From positions 1 through 58,698 of the IMG/VR virus record IMGVR_UViG_3300029827_000002: DNA of 58,698 nt. One strand, given 5' to 3'. Position 1 is the stretch's first letter; each line of letters starts with the position of its first letter. Below the pieces are notes generated by a model that did not search any database, was not told the origin of the DNA, and was given only the letters and a program-made list of their open reading frames with translations. The position numbers and the translations under genes were made by a program. Source of the DNA: a virus. This document shows positions 18,001 to 25,657 of the stretch, piece after piece.

Positions 18001-18198
18001 AACACCAGCAGCCAAAGGAACAGTAATAAATTTTGTAAGACTTTTTCCAACTGTCATCATTGAACTTGATACACTTTTCAATGAATTGCTAATTTGACTA
18101 GCAAAAGCAGACCCCATTCCTCTAGCACTTGCCAAGCCGCTCTGGAATGGGGAAAGATCGGCATCTATCGGAGCGGTTACTCTTCCAACAATAAACAT
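15070..18198 (-). CDS. Tail tape measure protein
   Basis: ATG 18198 (MFIVGRVTAPIDADLSPF) is chosen because AAAGGAG precedes it; a TTG at 18222 in the same frame overlaps this ribosome site. The 1042-residue protein has a TP901-type core at the N-terminus (AMFFVTSAGLRG, AAVREGKAEAAELAATMGAV, NAAEAATQLK). Multiple long hydrophobic helices fill the middle (about 390-470, 600-760), and the C-terminal repeats are rich in Ser/Ile with SIKS and SSIWNSIKS-like units. It sets tail length and helps DNA entry. Confidence 0.93.
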   Translation of the reverse strand: MFIVGRVTAPIDADLSPFQSGLASARGMGSAFASQISNSLKSVSSSMMTVGKSLTKFITVPLAAGVLAAAKFGKDFEKEMSKVVGLVGVSQKQVNAWKGDILSMSPEVAKPPKELAEAMFFVTSAGLRGADALDVLKKSAKASAAGLGETKTIADLVTSAVNAYGIENLSAGQATDILVAAVREGKAEAAELAATMGAVLPLASELGVTFDQVAATQAAMTKTGTNAAEAATQLKSIMAGLIKPSKQAEEQLRAMGTSSSEMRKKIKEEGLLQALMDLREMTNKYGEEAMARVFPNIRALMGVLDLMGNNLEGNKKTFDAVKNSTGSLDKAFKAASETVDFKWNAALSALQANLIKFFDVIKSIAVPVLETLVKAFEFVGNAFASLNPFQQKLVAGFAAMAALIGPIIVGIATAIGVLGGIIGGVSTVIAAFTAIISTVTVPILAVIGVVGGLVTAFVGLMLSSEKVRGAIFEKFNGIISKLREAAKFIQENADSIKGALMGLIKGIATGNFGDFINNMKNLVPSETMAKIHQAVISFVEFRDKMIEIRDKIISFKDGFMNAFNSIKNVVTTVIDGIVGAVGGFVSVIAAGFANVKETVANSFKEFNVDAIKKAFENIKAVIGPVVTLFKGLGMIIGGAIAAIIGIIVGLFNGIVKAIDNVIAAIMNVISFIGGALGVFVGLFTGNWKLVDESFQNMWNSILDFFGNIVVAIIDLVSGFVEGIVGFFTGLYETLVGGSIVPDMINAIIEWFLTLPARVLEIILGFVTKIIEFFVNLQTKANSIVIALINAIIAAWNNMKSNISKIVSALIQLAIARFNIFKRDVSTVFNAVKNVFSSIWNSIKSTVSNIVNSLISSVKSKISSLRSGISSLLSSIKSTFSSAWSNIKSKAISTISGMVSSIKSKIKGIASSAYSSGMAIVNGIKNGINAAASGAIGALKSLVKRLRDLLPFSPAKEGPLRDLDKLNFAGPIKKSLAKANLEVGDFFLKDLMLNNKSIAPQTSNTNSNQGISFNGDFNFNGIKDMNDFMRHMKDVLRRYGGKF

Positions 18199-18236
18199 AT
18201 AAAAACTCCTTTTTTTTGCCAATAAAATCTATTCTA

Positions 18237-18904
18237 TTATTTTATAATTACTTCTTCAGCTTCAACAAAACTTCTATTGCTTTTATCATTATACCAATGA
18301 CTATATGCTGAATCCTCTGGAAGTCCTCTAACTAGTATTAAAAACTTCCTCCAAGTAATTAAATTGTTTTTATGTATATAATTTAAATCTAAATCATAAA
18401 ATCTTTTAAAATCAGCTTCTAAGCTTCCCCATGCCCAAATTATTATCTTTGGATTTGGATTTTTTTTTCTGATATATGACCAGATTTACTCGTATCCATA
18501 TGATATCCCCATTCATCTAATATTTTGGGAACTATATTTTCATAAACAAACATCAGAGAAATTCTATTATCCCTAGACTTTTCTAAATTTTCAATAAACT
18601 TTTTCCCAAACATTAATTCTATAAAAGGCATTATTTTATCATCATCCATAATGATAGTCCATTGTCCTTTTATTTTTTTATAACAATTTCTTAGAAAAAA
18701 GGTCGAAAAATTAAAAGGCATTTTTTTAGGTAAAAAATAAGTTCTACCTAAAAGTTTTATTTCTATTTTTTGTTTGTTTTCCTCTTTTAATGCTTGATCA
18801 AAATCCAAAACAAGATTATTACTTTGTCTTTCGGTAATTTCTTCTTGTTTTTTATTTAAAAATTCGATTCTATCGGCATTATTATTTAAATTATTTTCAG
18901 ACAT
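18237..18904 (-). CDS. Frameshift product: long tail assembly chaperone
   Basis: The short chaperone frame (18443-18904) contains GAA followed by an A-run at 18460-18468, just before its stop. A -1 shift there continues into a second open frame of about 75 residues ending at a TAA at 18237-18239. The extension (KNPNPKIIIWAWGSLEADFK, then WRKFLILVRGLPEDSAYS) resembles the Gp15/GT-type second domain of tail chaperones. This matches lambda gpG/gpGT: both forms bind the tape measure during tail assembly. Confidence 0.85.
18443..18904 (-). CDS. Short tail assembly chaperone (gpG-like)
   Basis: 153 residues, starting with an Asn-rich MSENNLNNNADRIEF and containing ALKEENKQKIEIKLLGRTYF, typical of tail chaperone N-domains. 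It lies between the major tail protein and the tape measure, the canonical place. The ribosome site is AAAGGAG. The stop at 18443-18445 is bypassed by the -1 shift described in the overlapping entry. Confidence 0.87.
   Translation of the reverse strand: MSENNLNNNADRIEFLNKKQEEITERQSNNLVLDFDQALKEENKQKIEIKLLGRTYFLPKKMPFNFSTFFLRNCYKKIKGQWTIIMDDDKIMPFIELMFGKKFIENLEKSRDNRISLMFVYENIVPKILDEWGYHMDTSKSGHISEKKIQIQR
18460..18469 (-). promoter_or_regulatory. -1 ribosomal slippage site
   Basis: On the minus strand G followed by nine A, then TCC, in frame GAA-AAA-AAA-ATC. The A6-A7 run allows tandem re-pairing one base back. The -1 frame is open on both sides. Confidence 0.82.
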
Positions 18905-18932
18905 TTTAAACTCCTTTTATCTTTTTATTGCT

Positions 18933-19457
18933 TTAACTACCTGGAGTTATTTCTACTTTAGAATTAATTCTAAAGCTACCTTTATAAGTATAAACGCCAG
19001 AAGTATCTGCTCCTTCTTCATATGAAGTAAAGAATCCACTTAAAGCCCAACCATATCCAGTATTTCTTGTACTTTTCAAAGTAATTATTTTACCTTGATC
19101 AACAGCATCTTTTAATTCACTTTGTCCATCATCTAATCCGCTTGTTGATGATTCAATAGTTATTCCTTCAATATCCGCAGTTTCCGAAACTGCAATTGAT
19201 GTAAATACTTGATGTAAAACATCTGTTCCTGGTACAATATCTTCTGATCCAGTAATATCTTGTTCAGAAACCGAAACTTTTCTATTAAAAGAAGTAATTT
19301 TGCTTACGACTTGACTATCTACCTCAACGACAGTTCCAGCAAATTTGACTTCCCCTTCGACATTGTCTGGACTTGCCATTAGAATAGGTAAAACAGGCGA
19401 TAATAAAATAGTTTTCAAAGTTTTCTTAAAAATATTAAAAGTTTTATTAGATAGCAT
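18933..19457 (-). CDS. Major tail protein with an extra N-terminal leader
   Basis: 174 residues. The body from about residue 27 (MASPDNVEGEVKFAG) is a beta-rich major tail protein with GYGWALSGFFTSYEEGADTS and a terminal FRINSKVEIT. The first ~26 residues (FNIFKKTLKTILLSPVLPIL) are basic-hydrophobic and resemble the leader of the scaffold gene at 22607. The ribosome site GGAGAATTTTT places the start at 19457, so the leader is translated unless the ATG at residue 27 is used. Confidence 0.82.
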   Translation of the reverse strand: MLSNKTFNIFKKTLKTILLSPVLPILMASPDNVEGEVKFAGTVVEVDSQVVSKITSFNRKVSVSEQDITGSEDIVPGTDVLHQVFTSIAVSETADIEGITIESSTSGLDDGQSELKDAVDQGKIITLKSTRNTGYGWALSGFFTSYEEGADTSGVYTYKGSFRINSKVEITPGS

Positions 19458-19472
19458 AAAAATTCTCCTTTC

Positions 19473-19880
19473 TTATAATCTATACTTATTGCCTGTACTT
19501 TGTACTCGGCAATTATAAGTTACTGCATATTCTGTTCTGTTTTTTTCATCTTTTCCTAAATTTTCAGGTGGCTGATCTATAAATACAGCACTAACGATTG
19601 AACCGCCAGTAATTAGAGGAGTACCACCAAAACCCATAAAGTATTTGTGAATATTATAAGCAAGTTCTTTGGCTGCCGCTTTGCTTGAATTTCTTGTAAT
19701 AACTTGAAGTCCAAATAGATCAACTGATAAGCTGCTTGACTCGTCAATTTGTGGAGCATTAACATCAAAAGCAGTTACACAATTATCAGGACTTAAAGGT
19801 TGAAAATTATCAAATAAATTAGTTCCGACAGTTCCAAATCCTTCTTCTTGTAACCATTCAATGAAATTATCGGCAATCAT
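19473..19880 (-). CDS. Minor capsid / tail terminator-like protein
   Basis: 135 residues just before the major tail protein, where tail-completion proteins lie in SPP1-like phages. Features: FIEWLQEEGFGTVGTNLF at the N-terminus, SVDLFGLQVITRN and YNCRVQSTG at the C-terminus, consistent with a tail terminator that contacts the tail tube. It overlaps the previous gene by four bases. Confidence 0.72.
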   Translation of the reverse strand: MIADNFIEWLQEEGFGTVGTNLFDNFQPLSPDNCVTAFDVNAPQIDESSSLSVDLFGLQVITRNSSKAAAKELAYNIHKYFMGFGGTPLITGGSIVSAVFIDQPPENLGKDEKNRTEYAVTYNCRVQSTGNKYRL

Positions 19881-20254
19881 AATACGCCCCCTATTCCTGT
19901 CCTAAGATTAGATAAAAGTTTATCCTTCGCTAATCGATTAAATGGATCTCTTAAATAAAATCTTTTTCGACCATGTTGGAAATTTGCGTTTTTTTCATGC
20001 CATCTGATAGCGTAAGGAATTACAGGATATCCAGTAGAAGGACCGCCGCCAAAACAAGCACAACCAGCAGCTTTACCATCAGGAGACATTTTCGCTACTC
20101 CTGTATTTCTTAGCGTTCCTTCATTCAATGGAACTTCGCCTTTTCCTGCTTGAACTACAGCATCGCAAGTTTGAAAAACTGCCGCTCTTGCTGCTTGATT
20201 CATTATTCTTGTTAATTCACTGCCTCTCCAAATACTCCAACCACCTAAACCCAT
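19877..20254 (-). CDS. HK97 gp10-like minor head-tail protein
   Basis: 125 residues with EVPLNEGTLRNTGVAKMSPD and VIPYAIRWHEKNANFQHGRK, the PxxTGxLr... YaxxvHExxxxxhxxGxxk pattern of gp10-like proteins (residues adapted). It sits in the usual connector position between head-tail closure and tail terminator genes. A C-x-C-F-G-G-G segment in the middle is atypical. Confidence 0.78.
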   Translation of the reverse strand: MGLGGWSIWRGSELTRIMNQAARAAVFQTCDAVVQAGKGEVPLNEGTLRNTGVAKMSPDGKAAGCACFGGGPSTGYPVIPYAIRWHEKNANFQHGRKRFYLRDPFNRLAKDKLLSNLRTGIGGVL

Positions 20255-20260
20255 AATAAT

Positions 20261-20605
20261 TCACCTCACCATAATTTCAAAATGATGTGTTTTTCCTGCT
20301 TGTAATGGATGATCAATAGGATCAATTTTTAATACTTCCATATTTGATCTTACTTGTGGGGATGTTTGATCAATTTGCCAATATGGATAATTTATATCAA
20401 TTCCACAATCATCTTTTAAAAAAACAATTGCAGTTGATAAGATTTTTTCACCTTTTTCATTGATTATTAAATTATTACCATATTGAACAAATCCCTTTAA
20501 GGTATTATCACTTGAAATAATCGAAAAATCGCCCGCAGCATTTCGTTGCATTTTTTTTAAAGTTATTGAATGATTCATCATTTTATTGAAAGCTGCTATA
20601 CTCAT
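20261..20605 (-). CDS. Head closure / head-tail joining protein
   Basis: 114 residues, likely beta-barrel, with NKMMNHSITLKKMQRNAAGD at the N-terminus and LKIDPIDHPLQAGKTHHFEI at the end, fitting the minor-capsid/head-closure family (gp16-like in SPP1). It overlaps the connector gene upstream by four bases. Confidence 0.7.
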   Translation of the reverse strand: MSIAAFNKMMNHSITLKKMQRNAAGDFSIISSDNTLKGFVQYGNNLIINEKGEKILSTAIVFLKDDCGIDINYPYWQIDQTSPQVRSNMEVLKIDPIDHPLQAGKTHHFEIMVR

Positions 20606-21066
20606 TTTAAACCAACTCTTTTCTCAATTATTCCAGATGAAATTAAAATTGAATCAACATAACCCATTGACTCGGGAAGTTTTGATCCTGTTGAATTTTT
20701 CGATTTTGAAACACTAAATCGACCTAGTCTTAAATTATCTTGTGAATTTGGAGTATTACCACTATTAAATAATTCAGTTATCATTGAAGCTATCCATAAT
20801 TGTATTGCTTCTTTTTGCCCTGTAGTAACTTCTATCTTATAATTCGTGTTAGAAACATTAACATAATTATAATCATCAGATAACAAACAAGGTGATACAT
20901 ACCAAGTCGATTTACTTGTGTCAATCTTATATCCATTTTTGTAAATACCGTAATTACCTATTCTATCATCTAGCAGTTTTGAGGCAAGTCTTATCCTTAT
21001 TGTTGTTGCTTCGGACGAGTCTCGTCCTGTTAATGTTGCATATTCTGAACTTGTAATATATGCCAT
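20602..21066 (-). CDS. Head-tail connector protein
   Basis: Start ATG 21066 is set by GAGGTGGG upstream; the frame is open to 21186 but that part overlaps the ChaB-like gene. The 154-residue helical protein begins YITSSEYATLTGRDSSEATT with RIRLASKLLDDRIG, matching the gp6/YqbG-type adaptors that join portal to tail. EAIQLWIASMITELF is a typical helix. Confidence 0.78.
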   Translation of the reverse strand: MAYITSSEYATLTGRDSSEATTIRIRLASKLLDDRIGNYGIYKNGYKIDTSKSTWYVSPCLLSDDYNYVNVSNTNYKIEVTTGQKEAIQLWIASMITELFNSGNTPNSQDNLRLGRFSVSKSKNSTGSKLPESMGYVDSILISSGIIEKRVGLK

Positions 21067-21070
21067 TATG

Positions 21071-21271
21071 CTATGCCCACCTCTTCCACTGTCCAGTATT
21101 GTCTTTCTTATATCCAGCTTTCTCAACTGCCGCCCAAGCTGTTTGGTTTGCTCTTTTTTCATTGCTATTATATTCTTTAAATGCATTATTAAAAGCAGCT
21201 ACCCAAATTTTTTTCGCTTGTGCTGGCAATGCTTTAATTCTATCAGGATAATTATTTACAGTATAAGGCAT
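21071..21271 (-). CDS. ChaB-domain protein, 66 aa
   Basis: The sequence ALPAQAKKIWVAAFNNAF, then NEKRANQTAWAAVEKAGYKK and a terminal WKRW is a clear ChaB-like domain. ChaB domains are found in several phage structural operons, although the Escherichia coli name (cation transport regulator) says little about function here. It has a GAGGTGAT site and lies between capsid and connector genes. Confidence 0.88.
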   Translation of the reverse strand: MPYTVNNYPDRIKALPAQAKKIWVAAFNNAFKEYNSNEKRANQTAWAAVEKAGYKKDNTGQWKRWA

Positions 21272-21283
21272 TAAATCACCTCA

Positions 21284-21553
21284 TTAATTAATTCCTTTTT
21301 CATTTAAAGAAGTAATTAAATCTTCTCTTTTACCAACCGCAGGGAGATTATTATTTTTACAAATTTCTTGTAATTCTTTATAGGATTTCTTTTTTAATGG
21401 AACTTTTATTTCTGTTTTAATATGATATTTTACTGCATTTTGATTTAAATATGCAGTTGCATCAATCTGATCCATTTCAACTATATCACCTATTTTATAT
21501 AATTTCCCTTTATAATACCTTTTCTTAATAAATTCAACATTTGCCGTAAACAT
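21284..21553 (-). CDS. Small head protein with SAP/HeH-like motif
   Basis: 89 residues. The N-terminal half (FIKKRYYKGKLYKIGDIVEM) resembles phage head-decoration/gp7-like folds. The C-terminal half, SYKELQEICKNNNLPAVGKR then EDLITSLNE, matches a SAP/HeH helix-extended-loop-helix used to bind DNA. It follows the major capsid protein gene directly. Confidence 0.75.
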   Translation of the reverse strand: MFTANVEFIKKRYYKGKLYKIGDIVEMDQIDATAYLNQNAVKYHIKTEIKVPLKKKSYKELQEICKNNNLPAVGKREDLITSLNEKGIN

Positions 21554-21574
21554 GTTTTTATCACTTCCTAACTA

Positions 21575-22576
21575 TTAGCTTGCAGCTTCACCATACACAG
21601 AGAATGGATATCTTGTTTCTTCAATTTCATTTAGTCTATTGATTGGGTTTGGAACTTGCCATCCTAATCTCATAGATGCTCTTAAAGCAATCATATTTTG
21701 TTGGGCTAAATTAAACACAATTTCTTTTGTTGTCGGGTCTTGAATAACTGCTTCGGTCAGAATTGTCCACATGATATCTTTTCTAATTGCATACATTAAT
21801 TGTTTCCATTCTCCTGCAATTATTAATGATCTACTTGGAATTATAGCTCCATTTCTAGGAAATACGCAAGGCTCGCCATCAAGATAATAAGTTGTACTAC
21901 CTTGAACACCTTCTTTGTTTAAAGATTTAAAGATTGGGATTCCATCTGTGGCTCTTAATGATCTAAATTTTGATCTCATTGTCATACTACAAACATGACC
22001 GTCAACCATGAATCCATCTTCTTCAACTTTAGAGATTAAACCGCCATCCCCCATAATATCTTCGTATACATCACTTTTATTGGTATTTGGATTTATGATA
22101 CTTCCTTTAGCTACAAAATTTCCGGCAGCAGTTGCCGCAGTAACTATATTGTCAGGCCATATTCTTGGGGCATTAATTCCATAAAATACTGCTTGATCAA
22201 AAGCAATGCCGAAAGCTTCTATTAATTTAGGCTTACTTTCTGCCCAAATATCATAATCGGCATCATCTAGTACAGCTATTGGAATCGGAACAATTACGTT
22301 TAATTCCTCTGCGTCAATGTATTTGTTTTCCCACATCAATTTTGAAAGTCTTTTCCATTGTTCATCTTCTGTTTTAGAAGATGGCCCAGGATTTGAAAAA
22401 TATGCAGTCGGCAAGACTGATAAACAAGGAATTCTTTTTTGAGCCCTTGACATATTTGGACCTCTTCTTGCATATGTCATAACCGCAGAATTCTCGGGAA
22501 CACTTTGAACTATTTCACGTTGTACATCTTCAGGCATAAGAGCTTCGACACCAGCTCTTGGAATATAAGTTGCCAT
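21575..22576 (-). CDS. Major capsid protein (HK97 fold)
   Basis: 333 residues starting ATYIPRAGVEALMPEDVQRE with ENSAVMTYARRGPNMS, a typical phage_capsid family N-arm. Also present are IPIPIAVLDDADYDIWAESK-type spine-helix residues and LRASMRLGWQVPNPINRLNE at the C-terminus. It follows the scaffold gene and is the right length for a mature form without an N-terminal scaffold domain. Confidence 0.9.
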   Translation of the reverse strand: MATYIPRAGVEALMPEDVQREIVQSVPENSAVMTYARRGPNMSRAQKRIPCLSVLPTAYFSNPGPSSKTEDEQWKRLSKLMWENKYIDAEELNVIVPIPIAVLDDADYDIWAESKPKLIEAFGIAFDQAVFYGINAPRIWPDNIVTAATAAGNFVAKGSIINPNTNKSDVYEDIMGDGGLISKVEEDGFMVDGHVCSMTMRSKFRSLRATDGIPIFKSLNKEGVQGSTTYYLDGEPCVFPRNGAIIPSRSLIIAGEWKQLMYAIRKDIMWTILTEAVIQDPTTKEIVFNLAQQNMIALRASMRLGWQVPNPINRLNEIEETRYPFSVYGEAAS

Positions 22577-22606
22577 GAAACTTCCTCCTTATATCCCTAA
22601 AACTAC

Positions 22607-23308
22607 TTAATCCATATATCCAGCTTTTCTTCTTATCAAATAATTCATATCTACACTATTTCCATTTGGTTTATTTGATCCAGCGTTTTGATCATCTCCA
22701 CCAGATTGAGGGTCTTGATTATTACTATCATTATTACCAGAATCTAATAAATAAGGTTTGTCTTTAATTAATGCTTTCAATGAATTTTCAATACCAAGAA
22801 CTTTTCCATTATCGTCAATGGATACATCATCTTTATCCATTAAAATAAAAGCAGCTTCAGGGTCTCTAATTTTTAATTTACTTGCAATGCTAATGACTTT
22901 AGATTGAATTAAAAACTGATTTGATCTGTTTGTTGCTTCAATCAATTTTTTGTCACTTTCTTCTTTTTCTAATTTAAGTCTTTCAAGCTCACTTAAACTT
23001 TCTTTTTTCTTTTCGGCTTCAAGTTCTTCTCTAGTTTTCTTAATAGCTTTATTAATTCTGTTTTTCAAAAGATTGTCAAATTCTGCTTGTGACTTAAAAA
23101 TAACTTGTCCACTTGAATTATTTCCATCTTCTCCATTTCCGTCATTTCCATTTTCACTATTTGAATTTTCACCATTTGTGTTATCTTGATTTTCGCTATT
23201 TTCATTTTCTCCATTTTCACCTTCTGGAATGCTCAACACTGGAACTATTGGAAATAAAAAACTAGTAAACAATATTTTCTTAAATCTTTTGAATTTTCTT
23301 AAAATCAT
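22607..23308 (-). CDS. Capsid scaffolding protein with N-terminal leader
   Basis: 233 residues. A basic-hydrophobic leader (RFKKILFTSFLFPIVPVLSI) is followed by a 40-residue Asn/Glu/Gly low-complexity linker. A long coiled coil (about 75-145) comes next, then a helical tail (SLKALIKDKPYLLDSG). The coiled coil and position before the capsid gene match gp20/DUF4355-like scaffolds. The leader resembles that of the major tail protein. No protease gene was found. Confidence 0.85.
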   Translation of the reverse strand: MILRKFKRFKKILFTSFLFPIVPVLSIPEGENGENENSENQDNTNGENSNSENGNDGNGEDGNNSSGQVIFKSQAEFDNLLKNRINKAIKKTREELEAEKKKESLSELERLKLEKEESDKKLIEATNRSNQFLIQSKVISIASKLKIRDPEAAFILMDKDDVSIDDNGKVLGIENSLKALIKDKPYLLDSGNNDSNNQDPQSGGDDQNAGSNKPNGNSVDMNYLIRRKAGYMD

Positions 23309-23368
23309 AACTCCTCCGATTTATAGTCTGTCGACTTTATATTCCGTTTACGCCCGTCGGCTAATTCA

Positions 23369-23397
23369 ATTATATCCTACATGACAAAAAAAAACAA
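23369..23397 (-). promoter_or_regulatory. Promoter of the scaffold-capsid-tail operon
   Basis: On the minus strand TTGTTT (23392-23397), 17 bp, TATAAT (23369-23374). The -35 box overlaps the T-run of the upstream terminator. The ~55-nt leader has an unusual GC-rich patch, GCCGACGGGCGTAAACGG. Confidence 0.7.
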
Positions 23398-23444
23398 ACA
23401 TGTTATATTTATTCTACGTAGAATAAAAAACATGATTGTTTGTT
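23393..23444 (-). terminator. Long terminator of the primase operon
   Basis: An 18-bp palindrome TTATTCTACGTAGAATAA (23409-23426) is nested within outer arms AACAAAC...GTTTGTT. On the minus strand the hairpin runs into nine T. It separates the primase operon from the scaffold operon. Confidence 0.85.
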
Positions 23445-23471
23445 ATTTTTATGTGTATTTAATTGACGTTT

Positions 23472-23789
23472 TTATATAATATTTCTTTTATTTTGAAATA
23501 TTATTCCTAATCTTTTCCATTTTTCAAACATTTCTAATTTAATAAAATTTTTGTTTTGATATGCAAAAGCATAAGTATAAAAGTTTGTTCGATCACAAAA
23601 ATTATATAAATCATTAAAGTCATATAAAAAACTATATATTTTATTAGTATTCTTATTGACTATATGATCTAAAATATATTCTATAAGATATCTTTGATTA
23701 TCATATATTTTTACTTTTATATTTCGATAATTGATCTCTAAATATCTTTTATCATCTTCTAATAAATAAATTTTTTTAGATAGTTTCAT
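23472..23789 (-). CDS. Hypothetical protein after the primase, 105 aa
   Basis: Tyr/Asn-rich 105-residue protein abutting the primase-like gene (one-base gap), so probably co-translated. Aromatic-rich segments are present (RTNFYTYAFAYQNKNF). No motif or family recognised; it may assist replication. Confidence 0.65.
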   Translation of the reverse strand: MKLSKKIYLLEDDKRYLEINYRNIKVKIYDNQRYLIEYILDHIVNKNTNKIYSFLYDFNDLYNFCDRTNFYTYAFAYQNKNFIKLEMFEKWKRLGIIFQNKRNII

Positions 23790-24896
23790 TTAATTATTCC
23801 CTCTTTTTTCTATAAATTTTATAGCTTTGTAAATTTCTTCTCTGAATAAAGCTGCATTATTCATATAGAATTCATTTACATCTTTATATTTATTCAATTT
23901 TAAAATTATGCTTTTTAATCCAAGAGTCCTTAAACCTTCATCAAGCGATTCCCTAGCTATTTCAGAAGGCATTTTTTTATTCGGCTTTTCTGGATTTCTT
24001 TGATCATTATCAAAGCAAATAAAGAATTTTACATTGTTTTCTTTTAATTGATCAATAAATTCTTTAATAATATCTAAGAATTTATTAACCATTGTTATAG
24101 AATTCAAGGCTATTCCTTTACAATCGATACATTCAAACGATAATGCATCGAAAATGCCTTCTGTTATAAAAAATATGTCATTCTTCTGTGAATGCCTAAT
24201 ATAACCAGCATTCCAAATTTTTAAAGGAAGTCCTTTTAGGTTTAAAGTCTTTTTATTTTTTTTATTTAAATAGTCATCCCTTCTTAGGATGACATTTACT
24301 ACTTTTTTATTTTCCCAAACAGGAATTATGTTTTGATAACTCCACAAATTATATACTTGTGGTAATAATTCTTTTGGAAAAATCTTTCTTGGATCATCAC
24401 AAATTATTTTATAATGTTTTAAGATATTATCATTTTTAATGTTTCTTCTATAAAAATAATAATATCTTTTTGATAAAGAGAAATATTGTAGTATAATATC
24501 AGTTAGATTATGATTAACATTTTTAAATTCTTTTTCTTTAGTAGATTCATTGTTTTTATTGCTTTTTTCTTTAGTTTTATAGGTATAATTAATAGTAGGG
24601 TTTTGACACCCTACTATTTCAATGCCTTTTTCTATTATTAAAGTGAAATCTTTTTTAATGTTATAACCTTCTAATTCAGCTATAACATTAAATGCATCAC
24701 CTTTAATGCCACAATGACAACAACAAACGTTACCATTTATTGATAGATCATTGTCTGGTTTATTATGTCTATAAGGAATACATTGCCAATTATATTTTCC
24801 TTCTTTTGCTCCATAATAAGTCAATATTTTTTCCAAATTATTTCTTATCAAATCCTTTTGAGTTTCAGTATAAATTTTTTTAGTTTCAGTTTTCAT
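23790..24896 (-). CDS. DnaG-type primase-like protein (CHC2 + Toprim)
   Basis: 368 residues. The N-terminus has a CHC2-like zinc site (WQCIPYRHNK..CCCHCGIKGDAFNVI, residues about 38-70). The Toprim core follows: FFITEGIFDALSF with the catalytic Glu, and FFICFDNDQ, then KYKDVNEFY. It lacks the C-terminal helicase domain of phage T7-type fusions, so it would need the P-loop ATPase at 54915 or a host helicase. It is the second gene of the operon from the 25.6 kb divergent promoter. Confidence 0.88.
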   Translation of the reverse strand: MKTETKKIYTETQKDLIRNNLEKILTYYGAKEGKYNWQCIPYRHNKPDNDLSINGNVCCCHCGIKGDAFNVIAELEGYNIKKDFTLIIEKGIEIVGCQNPTINYTYKTKEKSNKNNESTKEKEFKNVNHNLTDIILQYFSLSKRYYYFYRRNIKNDNILKHYKIICDDPRKIFPKELLPQVYNLWSYQNIIPVWENKKVVNVILRRDDYLNKKNKKTLNLKGLPLKIWNAGYIRHSQKNDIFFITEGIFDALSFECIDCKGIALNSITMVNKFLDIIKEFIDQLKENNVKFFICFDNDQRNPEKPNKKMPSEIARESLDEGLRTLGLKSIILKLNKYKDVNEFYMNNAALFREEIYKAIKFIEKRGNN

Positions 24897-24907
24897 GATA
24901 TATTCTC

Positions 24908-25540
24908 CTAATCTTCATTTAATTTTATTTGTATTTCTGGATTACTTAGACAAACTCCATCAAAAAGTAATCCATCATCATTGCTAATCGAACCATCTTC
25001 GCAAATATAAAGATGATCTTTTAATAGATTAAATAATATTTTTTTATTAGTATCAATATAGTCTTTTTCTAATTTATTTCTGATCAAAAAATTATATAAT
25101 CTTTCTTCATCAGATATTATAATTTCTTGTTTCTTAAAATATATTTTTGCCGATGGTAGAGAATAAATTAAATAACCATTTTTAGATAAAATAGTATTTT
25201 CATTAATTACTTTATTAGTAATAGTTTCGAAGAGTAAAGCCCAAATTTCATGTTTTAAAAATTCTTCTTTATCTCTACCTTCTTCAGCTATTTCATTTAT
25301 ATATCTTTCATTTTGTTTTATCATTTCTTCACAAGTTCTTAAATATAAACTTGCTCTAATCTCCATAACTGCATTACTAGAATTGCTATATTTAGTAAAT
25401 TTTCTAATATTATTGTTATACATTTTTATTCTATAATCATAAAGATTTTTTCTTTTTTTAAACTTATATAATTCACTTTTATAATCCAATATCATTTCTT
25501 CAATTGTTACGTTTAAAGCTATTTGTTCATTTGAAATCAT
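24908..25540 (-). CDS. Hypothetical helical protein before the primase
   Basis: About 210 residues; ATG 25540 is chosen because GGAGG lies 7 bases before it. The N-terminal half is helical and Lys/Tyr-rich (KSELYKFKKRKNLYDYRIKM). The C-terminus carries ICEDGSISNDDGLLFDGVCL. It is the first gene behind the minus-strand divergent promoter and 11 bp from the primase gene, so a replication accessory is likely. Confidence 0.65.
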   Translation of the reverse strand: MISNEQIALNVTIEEMILDYKSELYKFKKRKNLYDYRIKMYNNNIRKFTKYSNSSNAVMEIRASLYLRTCEEMIKQNERYINEIAEEGRDKEEFLKHEIWALLFETITNKVINENTILSKNGYLIYSLPSAKIYFKKQEIIISDEERLYNFLIRNKLEKDYIDTNKKILFNLLKDHLYICEDGSISNDDGLLFDGVCLSNPEIQIKLNED

Positions 25541-25590
25541 TATCATACCTCCATTATATTTAATTCTATCGAATTCGAGCTAATAAGAAG

Positions 25591-25657
25591 AGTATAACAT
25601 AAATACAACATAAACGCAACATTTTATATTGTATTTATGTTGTATTTATGTTATTAT
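25591..25657. promoter_or_regulatory. Divergent promoter pair with a shared 19-bp inverted repeat operator
   Basis: Arms AACATAAATACAACATAAA at 25596-25614 and its exact complement at 25634-25652. The minus promoter is TTGCGT (25614-25619), 17 bp, TATACT (25591-25596). The plus promoter is TTGTAT (25629-25634), 17 bp, TATTAT (25652-25657). Each arm fills one promoter's spacer, and TTGTATTTATG is tandemly repeated at an 11-bp pitch. A single repressor could shut off both the primase operon and the zinc-finger gene. Confidence 0.82.

Noticed and set aside
18199-18222. TTG 18222 as tape measure start
   Set aside because: It lies before the AAAGGAG ribosome site that serves the ATG at 18198.
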